Below, piece after piece: positions 8,445 to 17,357 of a stretch of DNA of 64,000 nucleotides. Position 1 is the first letter of the stretch, and every line of letters starts with the position of its first letter. Both the position numbers and the translations under genes were made by a program. The stretch lies in the NCBI GenBank assembly GCA_035461905.1, contig DATHUV010000129.1, positions 1-64,000 on the forward strand, in the 5' to 3' direction. A model generated the notes under the pieces. It worked only from the letters and a program-made list of their open reading frames with translations, was not told where the DNA came from and made no database searches. Origin of the DNA: SZUA-442 sp035461905. Lineage in GTDB: Bacteria; Actinomycetota; Acidimicrobiia; Spongiisociales; UBA5794.

Positions 8445-9916
8445 ACCACTCCCTTCGCTCCGCTGCGTACGTGCTGATCGGTTCCTTCTTCGTTCTGATC
8501 GCCGCAACGATCTGGGTTCAGGCCATCAAGGGTCCGGAGTTCCGCGACGATCCGCGCAACCCGCGTCTCGTTGCGTCACTGACGGGCCGCGAACGGGGCC
8601 CGATCGTCACGGCGGACGACGTGGTCGTCGCCGTGTCCGAGCCGGCACCGGACGATCCCCTCCTGTACGTTCGGTCCTATCCGGAGGGCGAGCTCTACGC
8701 ACACACCGTCGGATACACCTCGGTCCTGTATGGCTCCCGCGGCATCGAACGCACGAGAACGCCTGACCTGGTCTCGAACCGGGATGCGACGATCTCGGGT
8801 GTGCTCAACGGCCTCCTCGGAGGTGACACCCGGCCGAGGGGTGTTCGGCTGACGATCGACCACGATCTCCAGCGCGCTGCGACCGAGGCGCTCGCCGGAC
8901 AGAAGGGGTCCGTTGTTGCGATCGACCCCATGACGGGAGCGATCCTCGCAATGGTCTCACTGCCGAGCTTCGACCCGAACAGCCTGATCGGTTCCGATGC
9001 CGGACCCGCGGGGTCAGCGCTCGAGGACGATCCGAGCGATCCCCTGAGGAACCGTGCAATCGACGAAACGTACCCGCCGGGATCCTCGTTCAAGGTGATC
9101 ACGACAGCGTCCGGGCTCGACTCGGGTACGGCGAGCCCATCCACCACGTTCGAGGACCCCGTCGAGCTCGAGCTGCCCGGCAGCACGTCGACGATCAGCA
9201 ATGCCAACGGCGAGGTCTGTGCCGACGGGATGAGCGTGACGCTCGAGCGGGCCTTCATCAGGTCGTGCAACACGGTCTTCGGGCAACTCGGAATGGACGT
9301 CGGAGGCCTCACATTGGCGAGCACCGCTCGCTCCTTCGGTTTCAGCAGCGAGATCCCGTTCGAGCTGCCACTCCTGACGTCGGCCTTCCCGAATGGTGCA
9401 CAGCTCCAGAGCGACCCCGCCGCAACGGCGCAGAACGCGATCGGACAGAGAGACGTCCAGGTGACGCCGCTGCTCATGGCGATGGCGGCCGGCTCAGTCG
9501 CCAACGCCGGCACGATTCAGAATCCCTACATCGTGTCGGAGGTGTTCACGTCCGATGGCCTCGTCGAGTCGACCACCGAGCCGTCGATCTGGGGTCGATC
9601 GATGAGTCCCGCCGCTGCGTCCGTGCTCGCCGATCTCATGGAGCAGGTGGTGATCTCGGGAACGGGCCAGAGGGCCGCCGTACCGGGTGTCCGCACCGCG
9701 GGAAAGACGGGGACCGCAGAGATCACAGGCAGCGCCCCGCACGCGTGGTACATCGGATTCGGGCCTGTCGCCCCCGGCCCGGACCAGCGATCGATCGCGA
9801 TCGCCGTCATCGTCGAATCCGGGGGGGACTTCGGCGAGTCGGCGACCGGTGGCATCGTCGCCGCTCCTATCGCACAGCGTGTCCTTGCCGAGTTCTTTGG
9901 CGTCGGGCTGGACTGA
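8441..9916 (+). CDS. pbpA: class B penicillin-binding protein (PbpA type)
   Basis: Protein of 491 residues. An N-terminal transmembrane helix (about 8-26) is followed by a short dimerisation-like region and a transpeptidase domain. The active-site motifs are S215-S-F-K218, S275-C-N277 and K422-T-G424. It cross-links peptidoglycan stems outside the membrane, with RodA as partner. Length fits PbpA of actinobacteria. The first motif reads SSFK in place of the common STFK, still a valid SxxK. Coupled to rodA by a four-base overlap; pknB follows after 63 bases. Confidence 0.94.
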   Translation: MNHSLRSAAYVLIGSFFVLIAATIWVQAIKGPEFRDDPRNPRLVASLTGRERGPIVTADDVVVAVSEPAPDDPLLYVRSYPEGELYAHTVGYTSVLYGSRGIERTRTPDLVSNRDATISGVLNGLLGGDTRPRGVRLTIDHDLQRAATEALAGQKGSVVAIDPMTGAILAMVSLPSFDPNSLIGSDAGPAGSALEDDPSDPLRNRAIDETYPPGSSFKVITTASGLDSGTASPSTTFEDPVELELPGSTSTISNANGEVCADGMSVTLERAFIRSCNTVFGQLGMDVGGLTLASTARSFGFSSEIPFELPLLTSAFPNGAQLQSDPAATAQNAIGQRDVQVTPLLMAMAAGSVANAGTIQNPYIVSEVFTSDGLVESTTEPSIWGRSMSPAAASVLADLMEQVVISGTGQRAAVPGVRTAGKTGTAEITGSAPHAWYIGFGPVAPGPDQRSIAIAVIVESGGDFGESATGGIVAAPIAQRVLAEFFGVGLD

Positions 9917-9979
9917 CCGCAGCACGGGATCGTCTCCTTGGACGATTGTTAAGGGCCTCGGGAAGTACCCTCAACCATC

Positions 9980-12262
9980 GTGGAAGAACGACTCCTCTCG
10001 GACCGGTACCGCATCGTCAAGCATCTCGCAAGGGGTGGGATGGCTGACGTCTACGCGGCCGAGGACGTCCTGTTGAACCGGTCGGTCGCCGTCAAGGTCC
10101 TTCACGCCAATTTCGCCTCCGACGAGGCGTTCGTCGCCCGATTCCGACGCGAGGCCCAGGCGGCTGCGAACCTGTCACATCCCAACATCGTCGCCATCTA
10201 CGACTGGGGCCAGGATGCCGGCACCTACTTCATGGTCATGGAGCTCATCAAGGGCCGAACCCTCAGGGAGTTCTTGCGCGCGGGCGGCGCCATCCTTCCC
10301 CAGCGTGCCGCCGAGATCACGGCAGAGGCCGCGGCCGCGCTGAGCATCGCCCACCAACACGGCGTCTATCACCGCGACGTGAAGCCGGGGAACATCATGA
10401 TCACGCCCGAGGGTGCGGTGAAGGTGACCGACTTCGGGATCGCGCGTGCGCTCGACGACTCCGAGGAACTCACACGAACCGGCGCCGTCATCGGAACCGC
10501 GACGTACTTCTCCCCCGAACAGGCACAGGGCCTGCCTGCAGACGAGCGCTCGGACGTGTACGCCCTCGGCATCGTCCTCTACGAGATGCTCGCCGGCAAG
10601 CCGCCGTTCACCGGCGAGAGTCCGGTCGCCGTTGCCTACCAGCACGTCTCCGAGATGGCGGTCTCCCCCGACCAGGTCAACCCTGATGCGCCGAGGGAAC
10701 TCGCAGCGATCGCAGAGCATGCCATCCGGAAGAACCCGAGCGATCGGTACCAGTCCGCCGATGAGCTGCGGTCGGATCTTCTCCGATACCTCGCGGGAAG
10801 CGAACCGATCGCCGCGTCCGCGGTCGTCGCTGCCGCACCAACCGCCCTGCTCACGTCATCCACGCCCCCGACGCCGGGGTATCCGCCACCCGTCGTCGGA
10901 ACACAGACCTTCGACGCACCTGTCGAGGAGCGCTCCCAGACCGGATACTGGGCGGCGGTCGGTGCACTGATCGTTGTGTTGCTGATCGGCGTCGCCCTGC
11001 TGGTCCGGTTGCTGACGGGTGGGGATCCCGCGACAACGGAGGTCGAGATCCCTGACCTCGCCGGGATGGCGGCCCAGGACGCGTTCGAGACGCTCCAGGC
11101 TTTGGACCTCAAGGTTCGCACCGAAGACGAGCAGAGCGACGTCGTCGCTGCTGGCCTCGTCATCAGGACCGATCCTTCAGCCGGGAGCCTCGTTGCGGCC
11201 GAGAGCTTCGTCACGGTGGTCGTCTCCATAGGAGCGGAGGAGTTCGGTGTCCCGAACGTCGTTGGGGAGAACGTCGACGTCGCACGTGCGAGGATCCAGG
11301 CGGACGGCTTCGACGTCGGCTCCATCACGTACGAGCTCACCGAGGATGTCGACGAGAACATCGTGATCAGGCAGAGCCCAGAGGCAGGCGCCACCGCACC
11401 TCCTTCGACGGCTGTGAACCTCGTCGTTTCGTCGGGTCCGTTCTCGATCGAGGTGCCGGACGTCGCCGGGAGGACCGCGGAGACTGCCGTGATCCAGCTC
11501 CAGCGCGAGGGCTTCGAGAGCGTCAGGACCGAGGAGGCACCTTCGCCAGACGTGCTCGCCGGGTTCGTCATCGAGACGAATCCAGCCGCCGGTCAGGTCG
11601 TGCCACGGGACGCGACGATCACCGTCATCGTCTCGTCGGGACCCGAGCCGGTTGGCGCGCCGAACCTGGTCGGCCTGTCCCGATCCCAGGCAGAGAGCCA
11701 GCTCAATGCGCTGGGGCTGCTCCTCGTGGTGAGCAACGACACGGTCGAGGTCGCCGTCGACTCCGGGCTGATCGGCAACGTCGCCGAGCAGTCACCGGGT
11801 CCGGGAACCGAGCTCGAGGTGGGATCTGAGGTCGTTGTGCGCCTCGGAGTCCCGAGACAGGTCACAGTGCCGAACCTTGTAGGTCTCACCCCTGAAAATG
11901 CCCAGACGACTGCGGCGAACGTCGGTCTGAACGTCGACATCGTCGAGACGCGTACCACCAACACCCAGAACCTCGACAACACGGTTGCCACACAGATCCC
12001 ACCGGCGGGTTCCACCGCGGAGGAGGGCAGCTTCATTGAGATCTCCGTGTACTCCTACCGGCCGATCGTCCCGGATTTCTCAGGCAAGACCCTCGCCCAG
12101 GCCCAGGCCGAAGCGACTGCCCTCGGACTCGGCACCGTGACCCAGTCGGGTACGACCGCATCCTGCCCCACTGACGGGCTGATCGTCTCCCAGAACCCCG
12201 TCGCCGGGACAGAGGTCGACAGGGACACCGATATCGCCGTGGAAGTCTGCGACCTCCCATGA
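9980..12262 (+). CDS. pknB: PASTA-domain Ser/Thr protein kinase
   Basis: Protein of 760 residues. A cytoplasmic kinase domain (about 10-270) has glycine loop LARGGMADVY, catalytic K39 in VAVKV, H131-R-D133 and D151-F-G153, and an activation loop with adjacent T residues (ELTRTGAVIGTATY). A juxtamembrane linker leads to a transmembrane helix (about 324-344). Outside are six PASTA repeats, each starting with a VPN/VPD-L/V-x-G motif; mycobacterial PknB has four. The last repeat has two cysteines that could form a disulfide. PASTA domains sense muropeptides or lipid II. GTG start at 9980, overlapping nothing upstream; mutY starts inside its stop. Confidence 0.95.
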   Translation: MEERLLSDRYRIVKHLARGGMADVYAAEDVLLNRSVAVKVLHANFASDEAFVARFRREAQAAANLSHPNIVAIYDWGQDAGTYFMVMELIKGRTLREFLRAGGAILPQRAAEITAEAAAALSIAHQHGVYHRDVKPGNIMITPEGAVKVTDFGIARALDDSEELTRTGAVIGTATYFSPEQAQGLPADERSDVYALGIVLYEMLAGKPPFTGESPVAVAYQHVSEMAVSPDQVNPDAPRELAAIAEHAIRKNPSDRYQSADELRSDLLRYLAGSEPIAASAVVAAAPTALLTSSTPPTPGYPPPVVGTQTFDAPVEERSQTGYWAAVGALIVVLLIGVALLVRLLTGGDPATTEVEIPDLAGMAAQDAFETLQALDLKVRTEDEQSDVVAAGLVIRTDPSAGSLVAAESFVTVVVSIGAEEFGVPNVVGENVDVARARIQADGFDVGSITYELTEDVDENIVIRQSPEAGATAPPSTAVNLVVSSGPFSIEVPDVAGRTAETAVIQLQREGFESVRTEEAPSPDVLAGFVIETNPAAGQVVPRDATITVIVSSGPEPVGAPNLVGLSRSQAESQLNALGLLLVVSNDTVEVAVDSGLIGNVAEQSPGPGTELEVGSEVVVRLGVPRQVTVPNLVGLTPENAQTTAANVGLNVDIVETRTTNTQNLDNTVATQIPPAGSTAEEGSFIEISVYSYRPIVPDFSGKTLAQAQAEATALGLGTVTQSGTTASCPTDGLIVSQNPVAGTEVDRDTDIAVEVCDLP

Positions 12263-13050
12263 CCGGCGTGGAGGAGATCTCCGCGCGCAACGAAGCACTC
12301 CTGGAGTGGTACCGCGACGCGAAGCGAGATCTCCCATGGCGGGACGTCGATGATCCTTACCTGACCCTTGTGTCGGAGACGATGCTCCAACAGACCCAGG
12401 TGACCAGGGTGATCGAGAGGTTCGAGCGATTCATCGAACAGTTCCCCGACCCCGAGTCCCTTGCATCTGCATCGGTCGCCGACCTGCTCGCAGAGTGGTC
12501 CGGCCTCGGGTACAACAGCCGGGCGCTACGCCTCAGGGATGCCGCTGCAATCGTCGCAAGGGACGGATGGCCGACCACCGCCGACGGGCTCAGAAGTCTT
12601 CCCGGCGTCGGGCCATACACGGCGGCTGCGATCGCCTCGATCGCCTTCGGCGAGCCCGTGGCAGCCGTGGACACGAACCTCCGGCGGGTGCTCGGCCGAT
12701 GGATGGGCGAGTCCCTGGCGGGACAGGCCCTCGAGGAGCGGGCGGCCCTTGCCCTCGGGGATCCCGCTGGCGACTGGAACCAGGCGCTCATGGATCTCGG
12801 CTCGTCGATCTGCCGACCGCGGGAGCCGAGGTGTGCCGATTGCCCCGTCGTTGCGTGGTGCCTCGATCCCTCGGTATACGAAGCTCCACCGCCCCAACCG
12901 GCGTTCAACGGTTCGCGCCGTGAGCTGCGCGGCGCGATCGTGAAGGCAAGCACCGCCAGCGGGAGCCCGTGGGATGCCGGAAGGGCACTCGGGCGGGAGG
13001 ATGCCGAGATCGCCTCCGTCATCGAGGACCTCCGGGAGGAGGGCCTGCTC

Positions 13051-13065
<15 letters not shown>
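12259..13065 (+). CDS. mutY: A/G-specific adenine DNA glycosylase
   Basis: Protein of 268 residues. The helix-hairpin-helix glycosylase core shows LPWRDVDDPY, SETMLQQTQV with catalytic E40, LPGVGPYTAAAI (about 114-125) and D138 in AVDTN. Four cysteines C185, C192, C195 and C201 (spacing 6-2-5) hold the 4Fe-4S cluster. MutY removes adenine mispaired with 8-oxoguanine. It is about 80 residues shorter than E. coli MutY: the C-terminal NUDIX-like domain that recognises 8-oxoG is missing, with only a short basic tail in its place. It overlaps pknB by four bases and converges on trpG with a 15-base overlap. Confidence 0.93.
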
Positions 13066-13622
<557 letters not shown>

Positions 13623-13626
<4 letters not shown>

Positions 13627-13772
13627 CCGACACCCCCGCCCGAGTCGAGCAGGTTTGCACCCATCCAGTCGTACACCGAGAACAGGACGATGAAGAACAC
13701 CACGACGAAGATGATCGCCAGAACGACCTTGATCGGCATCGGACCGGGGAGTGCCAGGAATACCCTCTTCAT
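13623..13772 (-). CDS. small single-pass membrane protein
   Basis: A 49-residue protein with one strongly hydrophobic helix (VVLAIIFVVVFFIVLFSVY) and a short polar tail DWMGANLLDSGGGVG. It is supported by position: its ATG overlaps the sortase stop and its stop overlaps the trpG start, both as four-base ATGA overlaps. Small membrane proteins at this point between a class E sortase and trpG are known in actinobacteria, but I know of no function. Confidence 0.7.
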
Positions 13773-14530
13773 GACACTCCGAGTGCCTCTGCATTCGGAC
13801 CGTCGACGAGTTCCGCGAACACGATCATGCGCTGGCGTGAACTGAACTTCGGATGGCAGGTGGTGAGCGTGAGCCACGCACCCGGGCGGTCCTGGACCAC
13901 CCAGAACTCGGTCGGCCGCACGATGACCGTCTCCCTCACGGCGTAGGCATGGATCCCGATGGCGGTCTCGACCTCGATGCGGTCACCGGGCCTGAGCTCG
14001 TCGAGCTCGTGGAAGGGTGCCCCGTAGGTCGTCCGGTGACCGGAGATGACCGCGTTCCCGGGTTGGCCGGGGAGGGCTGTAGATGGCATGTGCCCTGCGC
14101 CGTTCCGGAGATCCGCCCTGGTAACGCCCTCGACAACTGCCCATCCCTCGGAGAGTCGCTCGATCGTGGGGATCCGGATGATCGCGAAGGCCTCCCCCTC
14201 GGGTGGTGGAGCCTCCACGAGCAAGGGGACGGGGTCCCCGACGGCACCGGATCCCGGTTCGTCCGATCCGGGGCCATCCGATCCCGGAACATACTCGACG
14301 GTCCCGATTTCGGCGGAGGCGAACCAGCTGACCGCTTCGGATGACCGCTCATTGTTGTTCTGCTGGGCGAGCCATGTGGTGAAGAACAACTGGTGGGCGA
14401 CGAAGCCGAGGAGGAACAGACCGAACCAGACACACGTCCACCCGAGGATGCGGATCGTCCTCACAACCCGTCTACGGGGGTTCGTCACGGATTCGGGGTT
14501 CGATTTCAACTCGACGACGATCCAGCTCAT
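13769..14530 (-). CDS. class E sortase
   Basis: Protein of 253 residues. One N-terminal transmembrane helix (about 27-48), a variable linker rich in G/S/P/D/E (about 80-110), then the sortase domain: AVISGHRTTYGAPFHELDEL with catalytic H165, LTLTTCHPKF with C225, and arginine R232 or R234. Sortases cleave LAxTG-like sorting signals and join proteins to the cell wall. Class E enzymes next to trpG/crgA are typical of high-GC actinobacteria. No candidate substrate with a sorting signal was seen in the window. An earlier or later start is possible. Confidence 0.9.
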   Translation of the reverse strand: MSWIVVELKSNPESVTNPRRRVVRTIRILGWTCVWFGLFLLGFVAHQLFFTTWLAQQNNNERSSEAVSWFASAEIGTVEYVPGSDGPGSDEPGSGAVGDPVPLLVEAPPPEGEAFAIIRIPTIERLSEGWAVVEGVTRADLRNGAGHMPSTALPGQPGNAVISGHRTTYGAPFHELDELRPGDRIEVETAIGIHAYAVRETVIVRPTEFWVVQDRPGAWLTLTTCHPKFSSRQRMIVFAELVDGPNAEALGVS

Positions 14531-14607
14531 GACGTCGGAGGCTACAGCCGGTGGGCGGATTGGGTACCCCGAAACGTCACGCGACCGACTCCGCTAGCCT
14601 TGCGTCC

Positions 14608-14862
14608 ATGCCGAAGTCAAAGGGCCGGAAACAGGCGAACAGGCGTCCTACCCCCCCGTCGCACAAGCCGACAGCCGTCGATACCAAAGGCCCGTCCCCG
14701 CTGTGGTACGTCGCCACGATGTTCGGCCTGATGGGCCTGGGGCTCATCGTCATCCTCTCGAACTACATCGGATTCCTCCCCGGAGGAACGTCGAACACCT
14801 ACCTCATCGCCGGTCTCGGCGCGATCGGTGTCGGCTTCGCGATGACGATGAACTACCGCTGA
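14608..14862 (+). CDS. crgA: cell division protein CrgA
   Basis: An 84-residue protein with a basic N terminus (PKSKGRKQANRRP), the sequence PSPLWYVATMFGLMGLG and two transmembrane helices (about 32-53 and 66-82) ending in MNYR. This is the CrgA family pattern. CrgA bridges FtsZ, FtsI and FtsQ at the septum in mycobacteria and delays division in Streptomyces. Start at the ATG at 14608; the upstream extension does not resemble the family. It is divergent from the sortase operon, with a 77-base intergenic region. Confidence 0.9.
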   Translation: MPKSKGRKQANRRPTPPSHKPTAVDTKGPSPLWYVATMFGLMGLGLIVILSNYIGFLPGGTSNTYLIAGLGAIGVGFAMTMNYR

Positions 14863-14900
14863 GACAGCCGTCAGATCGTGGATCGGCCGATGCCGCTCCA

Positions 14901-15131
14901 CTAGGCACGAACCATGTCCTCCCGGCAGTGGCGGGGCGGTTCGATATCTCCGTCGTGGGCCTGGGTGATCGTCAGGCTCAAGCCACACACCGTGCACAAG
15001 AACGGCACGTCGACCTCGTGGACGTCGTCGAGTTCGGGGTCGGGCGGTGGCCCTGATGCGATGAACCGGATACTCCAGACCGTCAACACCAGGATGAGGC
15101 CGGCGACGACGAACGCGATGAAGATGGTCAC
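14901..15131 (-). CDS. small membrane-anchored protein with possible zinc-binding cysteines
   Basis: A 76-residue protein. The start is a GTG at 15131 that overlaps the thiolase stop (GTGA). An N-terminal transmembrane helix (IFIAFVVAGLILVLTVWSI) precedes a short soluble part with C-T-V-C-G and a later HC (PPRHCRED), which could bind zinc in a rubredoxin-like knuckle. No named family is recognised. It is encoded in one unit with the thiolase. Confidence 0.55.
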   Translation of the reverse strand: MTIFIAFVVAGLILVLTVWSIRFIASGPPPDPELDDVHEVDVPFLCTVCGLSLTITQAHDGDIEPPRHCREDMVRA

Positions 15132-16285
15132 GCGAGCGACTCGATGATCGTGCCGTTCGCGAGTCCCCCTCCCTCGCACATCGTCTGGAGGCCATAGCGG
15201 CCGCCGGAACGCTCGAGTTCGTTCACGAGGGTCGTCATGAGGCGGGCCCCGCTCGCACCGAGGGGATGGCCGAGTGCGATGGCACCGCCGTTCGGATTGA
15301 CCCTGTCCCAGTCGACTCCGGTCTCGTGGAGCCAGGCACCGATGACCGCTGCGAACGCCTCATTGACCTCGAACAGGTCGATGTCCCCGATCGACATACC
15401 CGCCCGCTCGAGCACCTTGCGCGTCGCTGGAATAGGGCCAGTGAGCATCGTGATCGGATCCGTTCCGGCGAGGGAGAACCCAACGAACCGTGCACGTGGC
15501 TTCATGCCGAGCGAATCGGCCTTCTCACGGGACATGATGAGGATGGCGGCGGATCCGTCGGTGATCTGTGAGGAGTTCCCCGCCGTGACGACGCCGTCCT
15601 CCTTGAAGGCGGGTTTGAGGCTTGCGAGGCCCTCAATGGTCGTGGTGTGTCGGAGACCCTCGTCGACGGTGACCGTGGTCGTGACGCCATCTGCCTTGAC
15701 CTCGATCGGCACGATCTCGTTGTCGAATCGGCCCTCCTTTGTTGCCCGTATGGCGCGCATCTGGGAGTCGTAGCCGATCCGGTCGAGGTCCTCACGTGAC
15801 AGCTCCCACTGTTCGGCGATCATCTCGGCGGACAGGCCCTGGGGTACGAGGCTGTCCTGGTATCGGGAACGCATGAGCTCGCCGAAGGGGTTCGAGGTCC
15901 CTGCCGACGATCCCATGGGGACCCGCGACATCGACTCAACGCCAGCTGCGACGACGACGTCGTACGAGCCTGCCATGACACCCTGCGCGGCGAAGTGGAC
16001 GGACTGCTGGGAGGACCCGCATTGGCGGTCGATCGTCACACCGGGGACCGTCTCGGGCCACCCTGCGCCTAGGACGGCGTTGCGGGCGATGTTGTACGTC
16101 TGTTCCCCGACCTGGGAGACACACCCCATGATCACGTCGTCGACGACGGACGGATCGAGGGACGTCCGTTCGGCGAGCGCCTTGAGCGTCTCCGCGGCTA
16201 GGTCGGCCGGGTGCCTGTCCGACAGTGCACCATTGCGCCTGCCAAGTGGTGTCCGCACGGCGTCGACGATCACGGCCTCACGCAT
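15128..16285 (-). CDS. acetyl-CoA acetyltransferase / 3-ketoacyl-CoA thiolase
   Basis: Thiolase of 385 residues, the family length. The nucleophile is C89 in IDRQCGSSQQ; NEAFA, GGAIALGHPLGASGAR with H340, and C370 in TMCEGGG complete the active site. It either splits 3-ketoacyl-CoA in beta-oxidation or joins two acetyl-CoA. Without neighbouring fad genes the direction and chain length cannot be read. The start MREAVIVDAVRTP is standard. It is followed by tRNA-Ala upstream on the same strand. Confidence 0.93.
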   Translation of the reverse strand: MREAVIVDAVRTPLGRRNGALSDRHPADLAAETLKALAERTSLDPSVVDDVIMGCVSQVGEQTYNIARNAVLGAGWPETVPGVTIDRQCGSSQQSVHFAAQGVMAGSYDVVVAAGVESMSRVPMGSSAGTSNPFGELMRSRYQDSLVPQGLSAEMIAEQWELSREDLDRIGYDSQMRAIRATKEGRFDNEIVPIEVKADGVTTTVTVDEGLRHTTTIEGLASLKPAFKEDGVVTAGNSSQITDGSAAILIMSREKADSLGMKPRARFVGFSLAGTDPITMLTGPIPATRKVLERAGMSIGDIDLFEVNEAFAAVIGAWLHETGVDWDRVNPNGGAIALGHPLGASGARLMTTLVNELERSGGRYGLQTMCEGGGLANGTIIESLA

Positions 16286-16306
16286 GGTGGCTCCTCATCA
16301 CGGCAG

Positions 16307-16379
16307 TGGAGACGATCGGATTCGAACCGACGACCCCCTGGTTGCAAACCAGGTGCTCTGCCAACTGAGCTACGTCCCC
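16307..16379 (-). tRNA. tRNA-Ala (TGC)
   Basis: On the minus strand: acceptor GGGGACG with CGTCTCC, D-arm TAGCTCAGTTGGCAGAGCA, anticodon stem CCTGG/CCAGG around loop TTTGCAA (anticodon TGC), and T-arm CGGTTCGAATCCG. CCA not encoded. tRNA-Ile and tRNA-Ala near gyrA are a conserved actinobacterial feature, here in opposite orientation to each other. Confidence 0.96.
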
Positions 16380-16419
16380 TCGGAAGCGTCAAGTGTAGAG
16401 GTCGGTGGCGGATTCCGGT

Positions 16420-16875
16420 TCAGAGAATGCCCGGCTTGATGATCATGGCGACGAAGGCAATCGCCACGATGACCGTGAGGAGGTGGATGAGGCCGACGAC
16501 GGACTTCATCTTCGCCACGGCACTCTCGTCCTCGACTCCGCTCTCCTCGACGATCGCCTCGATCTCCTTGAGGCGGGGGTCGAGCAGGAACATGCTGATG
16601 GCGAATGCTGCGACGACGGCCAGGAGGCCGATACCGACGAAGATGTCCTCGAAGCCGTAGGTGGTCTCGATGACGAGCCAGATGCCGAAGACGAGTGTGA
16701 TGACCGCCGCCGGCCCCATGACCCTGCCTGCGGTCTTCGAGGCCCGAATCATCGTCGTCATGTAGGTCGGCGTGCCTGCCTTGGTGGCTCCCGCCGTCAG
16801 GCTCTCGAGGTACACGTGGGACCCGAACAGGGTCGCTCCTCCAATGGCGTGTGCGAGCAGGATCCACTTGTACAT
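16420..16875 (-). CDS. DUF2269-type integral membrane protein
   Basis: Protein of 151 residues with four predicted membrane helices: WILLAHAIGGATLFGSHVY, VITLVFGIWLVIETTYG, IFVGIGLLAVVAAFAISMF and IHLLTVIVAIAFVAMIIKP. The layout and HAIGG start resemble DUF2269 (predicted integral membrane protein). No function is established. Start at 16875 (MYKWILL); upstream residues in the same frame overlap the tRNA-Ile promoter region and look non-coding. Confidence 0.6.
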   Translation of the reverse strand: MYKWILLAHAIGGATLFGSHVYLESLTAGATKAGTPTYMTTMIRASKTAGRVMGPAAVITLVFGIWLVIETTYGFEDIFVGIGLLAVVAAFAISMFLLDPRLKEIEAIVEESGVEDESAVAKMKSVVGLIHLLTVIVAIAFVAMIIKPGIL

Positions 16876-16990
16876 ACGACCTCCCGTGGGCTCGTGGGGA
16901 TCGTAGCCGCACACCCCCGTGTGTCCACGACCCGGGACCCGGTCCCGCAGAGCCATTGCATTGGTGGATTGGTACCATCCGCGTCCGCAC

Positions 16991-17065
16991 GGGCCCATAG
17001 CTCAGCTCGGTTAGAGCGCATCCCTGATAAGGATGAGGTCCCTGGTTCAAATCCAGGTGGGCCCA
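16991..17065 (+). tRNA. tRNA-Ile (GAT)
   Basis: Acceptor GGGCCCA pairs with TGGGCCC; D-arm TAGCTCAGCTCGGTTAGAGCG; anticodon loop CTGATAA (GAT); T-arm CCTGGTTCAAATCCAGG. The discriminator base is A at 17065 and CCA is not encoded. The last 22 bases are the beginning of a 150-bp direct repeat. Confidence 0.97.
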
Positions 17066-17343
17066 CTCGATATCCTCACCGACTACCGGGGGTCCGCGAC
17101 TCCACCTTGTCACGCGTGTGCCGGATCATCACCAGCGAGGTCGGCACCGGTCCCGCCATTGCCCTACCCGCAAGGACACGAGTCGGCGCTCCAGGTTCAA
17201 ATCCAGGTGGGCCCACTCGAGACCCTCACCGACTACCGGGGGTCCGCGACTCCACCTTGTCACGCGTGTGCCGGATAATCACCCGCGAGGCAGGCACCGA
17301 TCCCGCCACGGCCCTACCCGCGGGCCTACCCGCGGGCCATGAC
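17044..17343 (+). repeat. 150-bp tandem duplication starting in the 3' end of tRNA-Ile
   Basis: Unit one covers 17044-17193 and unit two 17194-17343. The first 90 bases differ at three positions only; the remainder is looser. Each unit opens with the T-loop and 3' acceptor half of tRNA-Ile (GGTTCAAATCCAGG then TGGGCCCACTCGA), so unit two holds a useless tRNA 3' end. Unit two ends with an extra small repeat of CTACCCGCGGGC. This accounts for all of the 290-base gap between tRNA-Ile and the next gene; no coding signal is seen there. Confidence 0.85.
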
Positions 17344-17357
17344 GGGACACTCCGGGT

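Noticed and set aside
17033..17278. Open frame with a repeated peptide (QIQVGPL...TDYRGSATPP)
   Set aside because: The repetition simply mirrors the 150-bp DNA duplication that includes a tRNA fragment; it has no ribosome-binding site.
16991..17343. tRNA-Ile as the attachment site of a resident integrated element
   Set aside because: The repeats are only 150 bp apart and no integrase, excisionase or phage gene is present; a present element is excluded, though a past one is possible.
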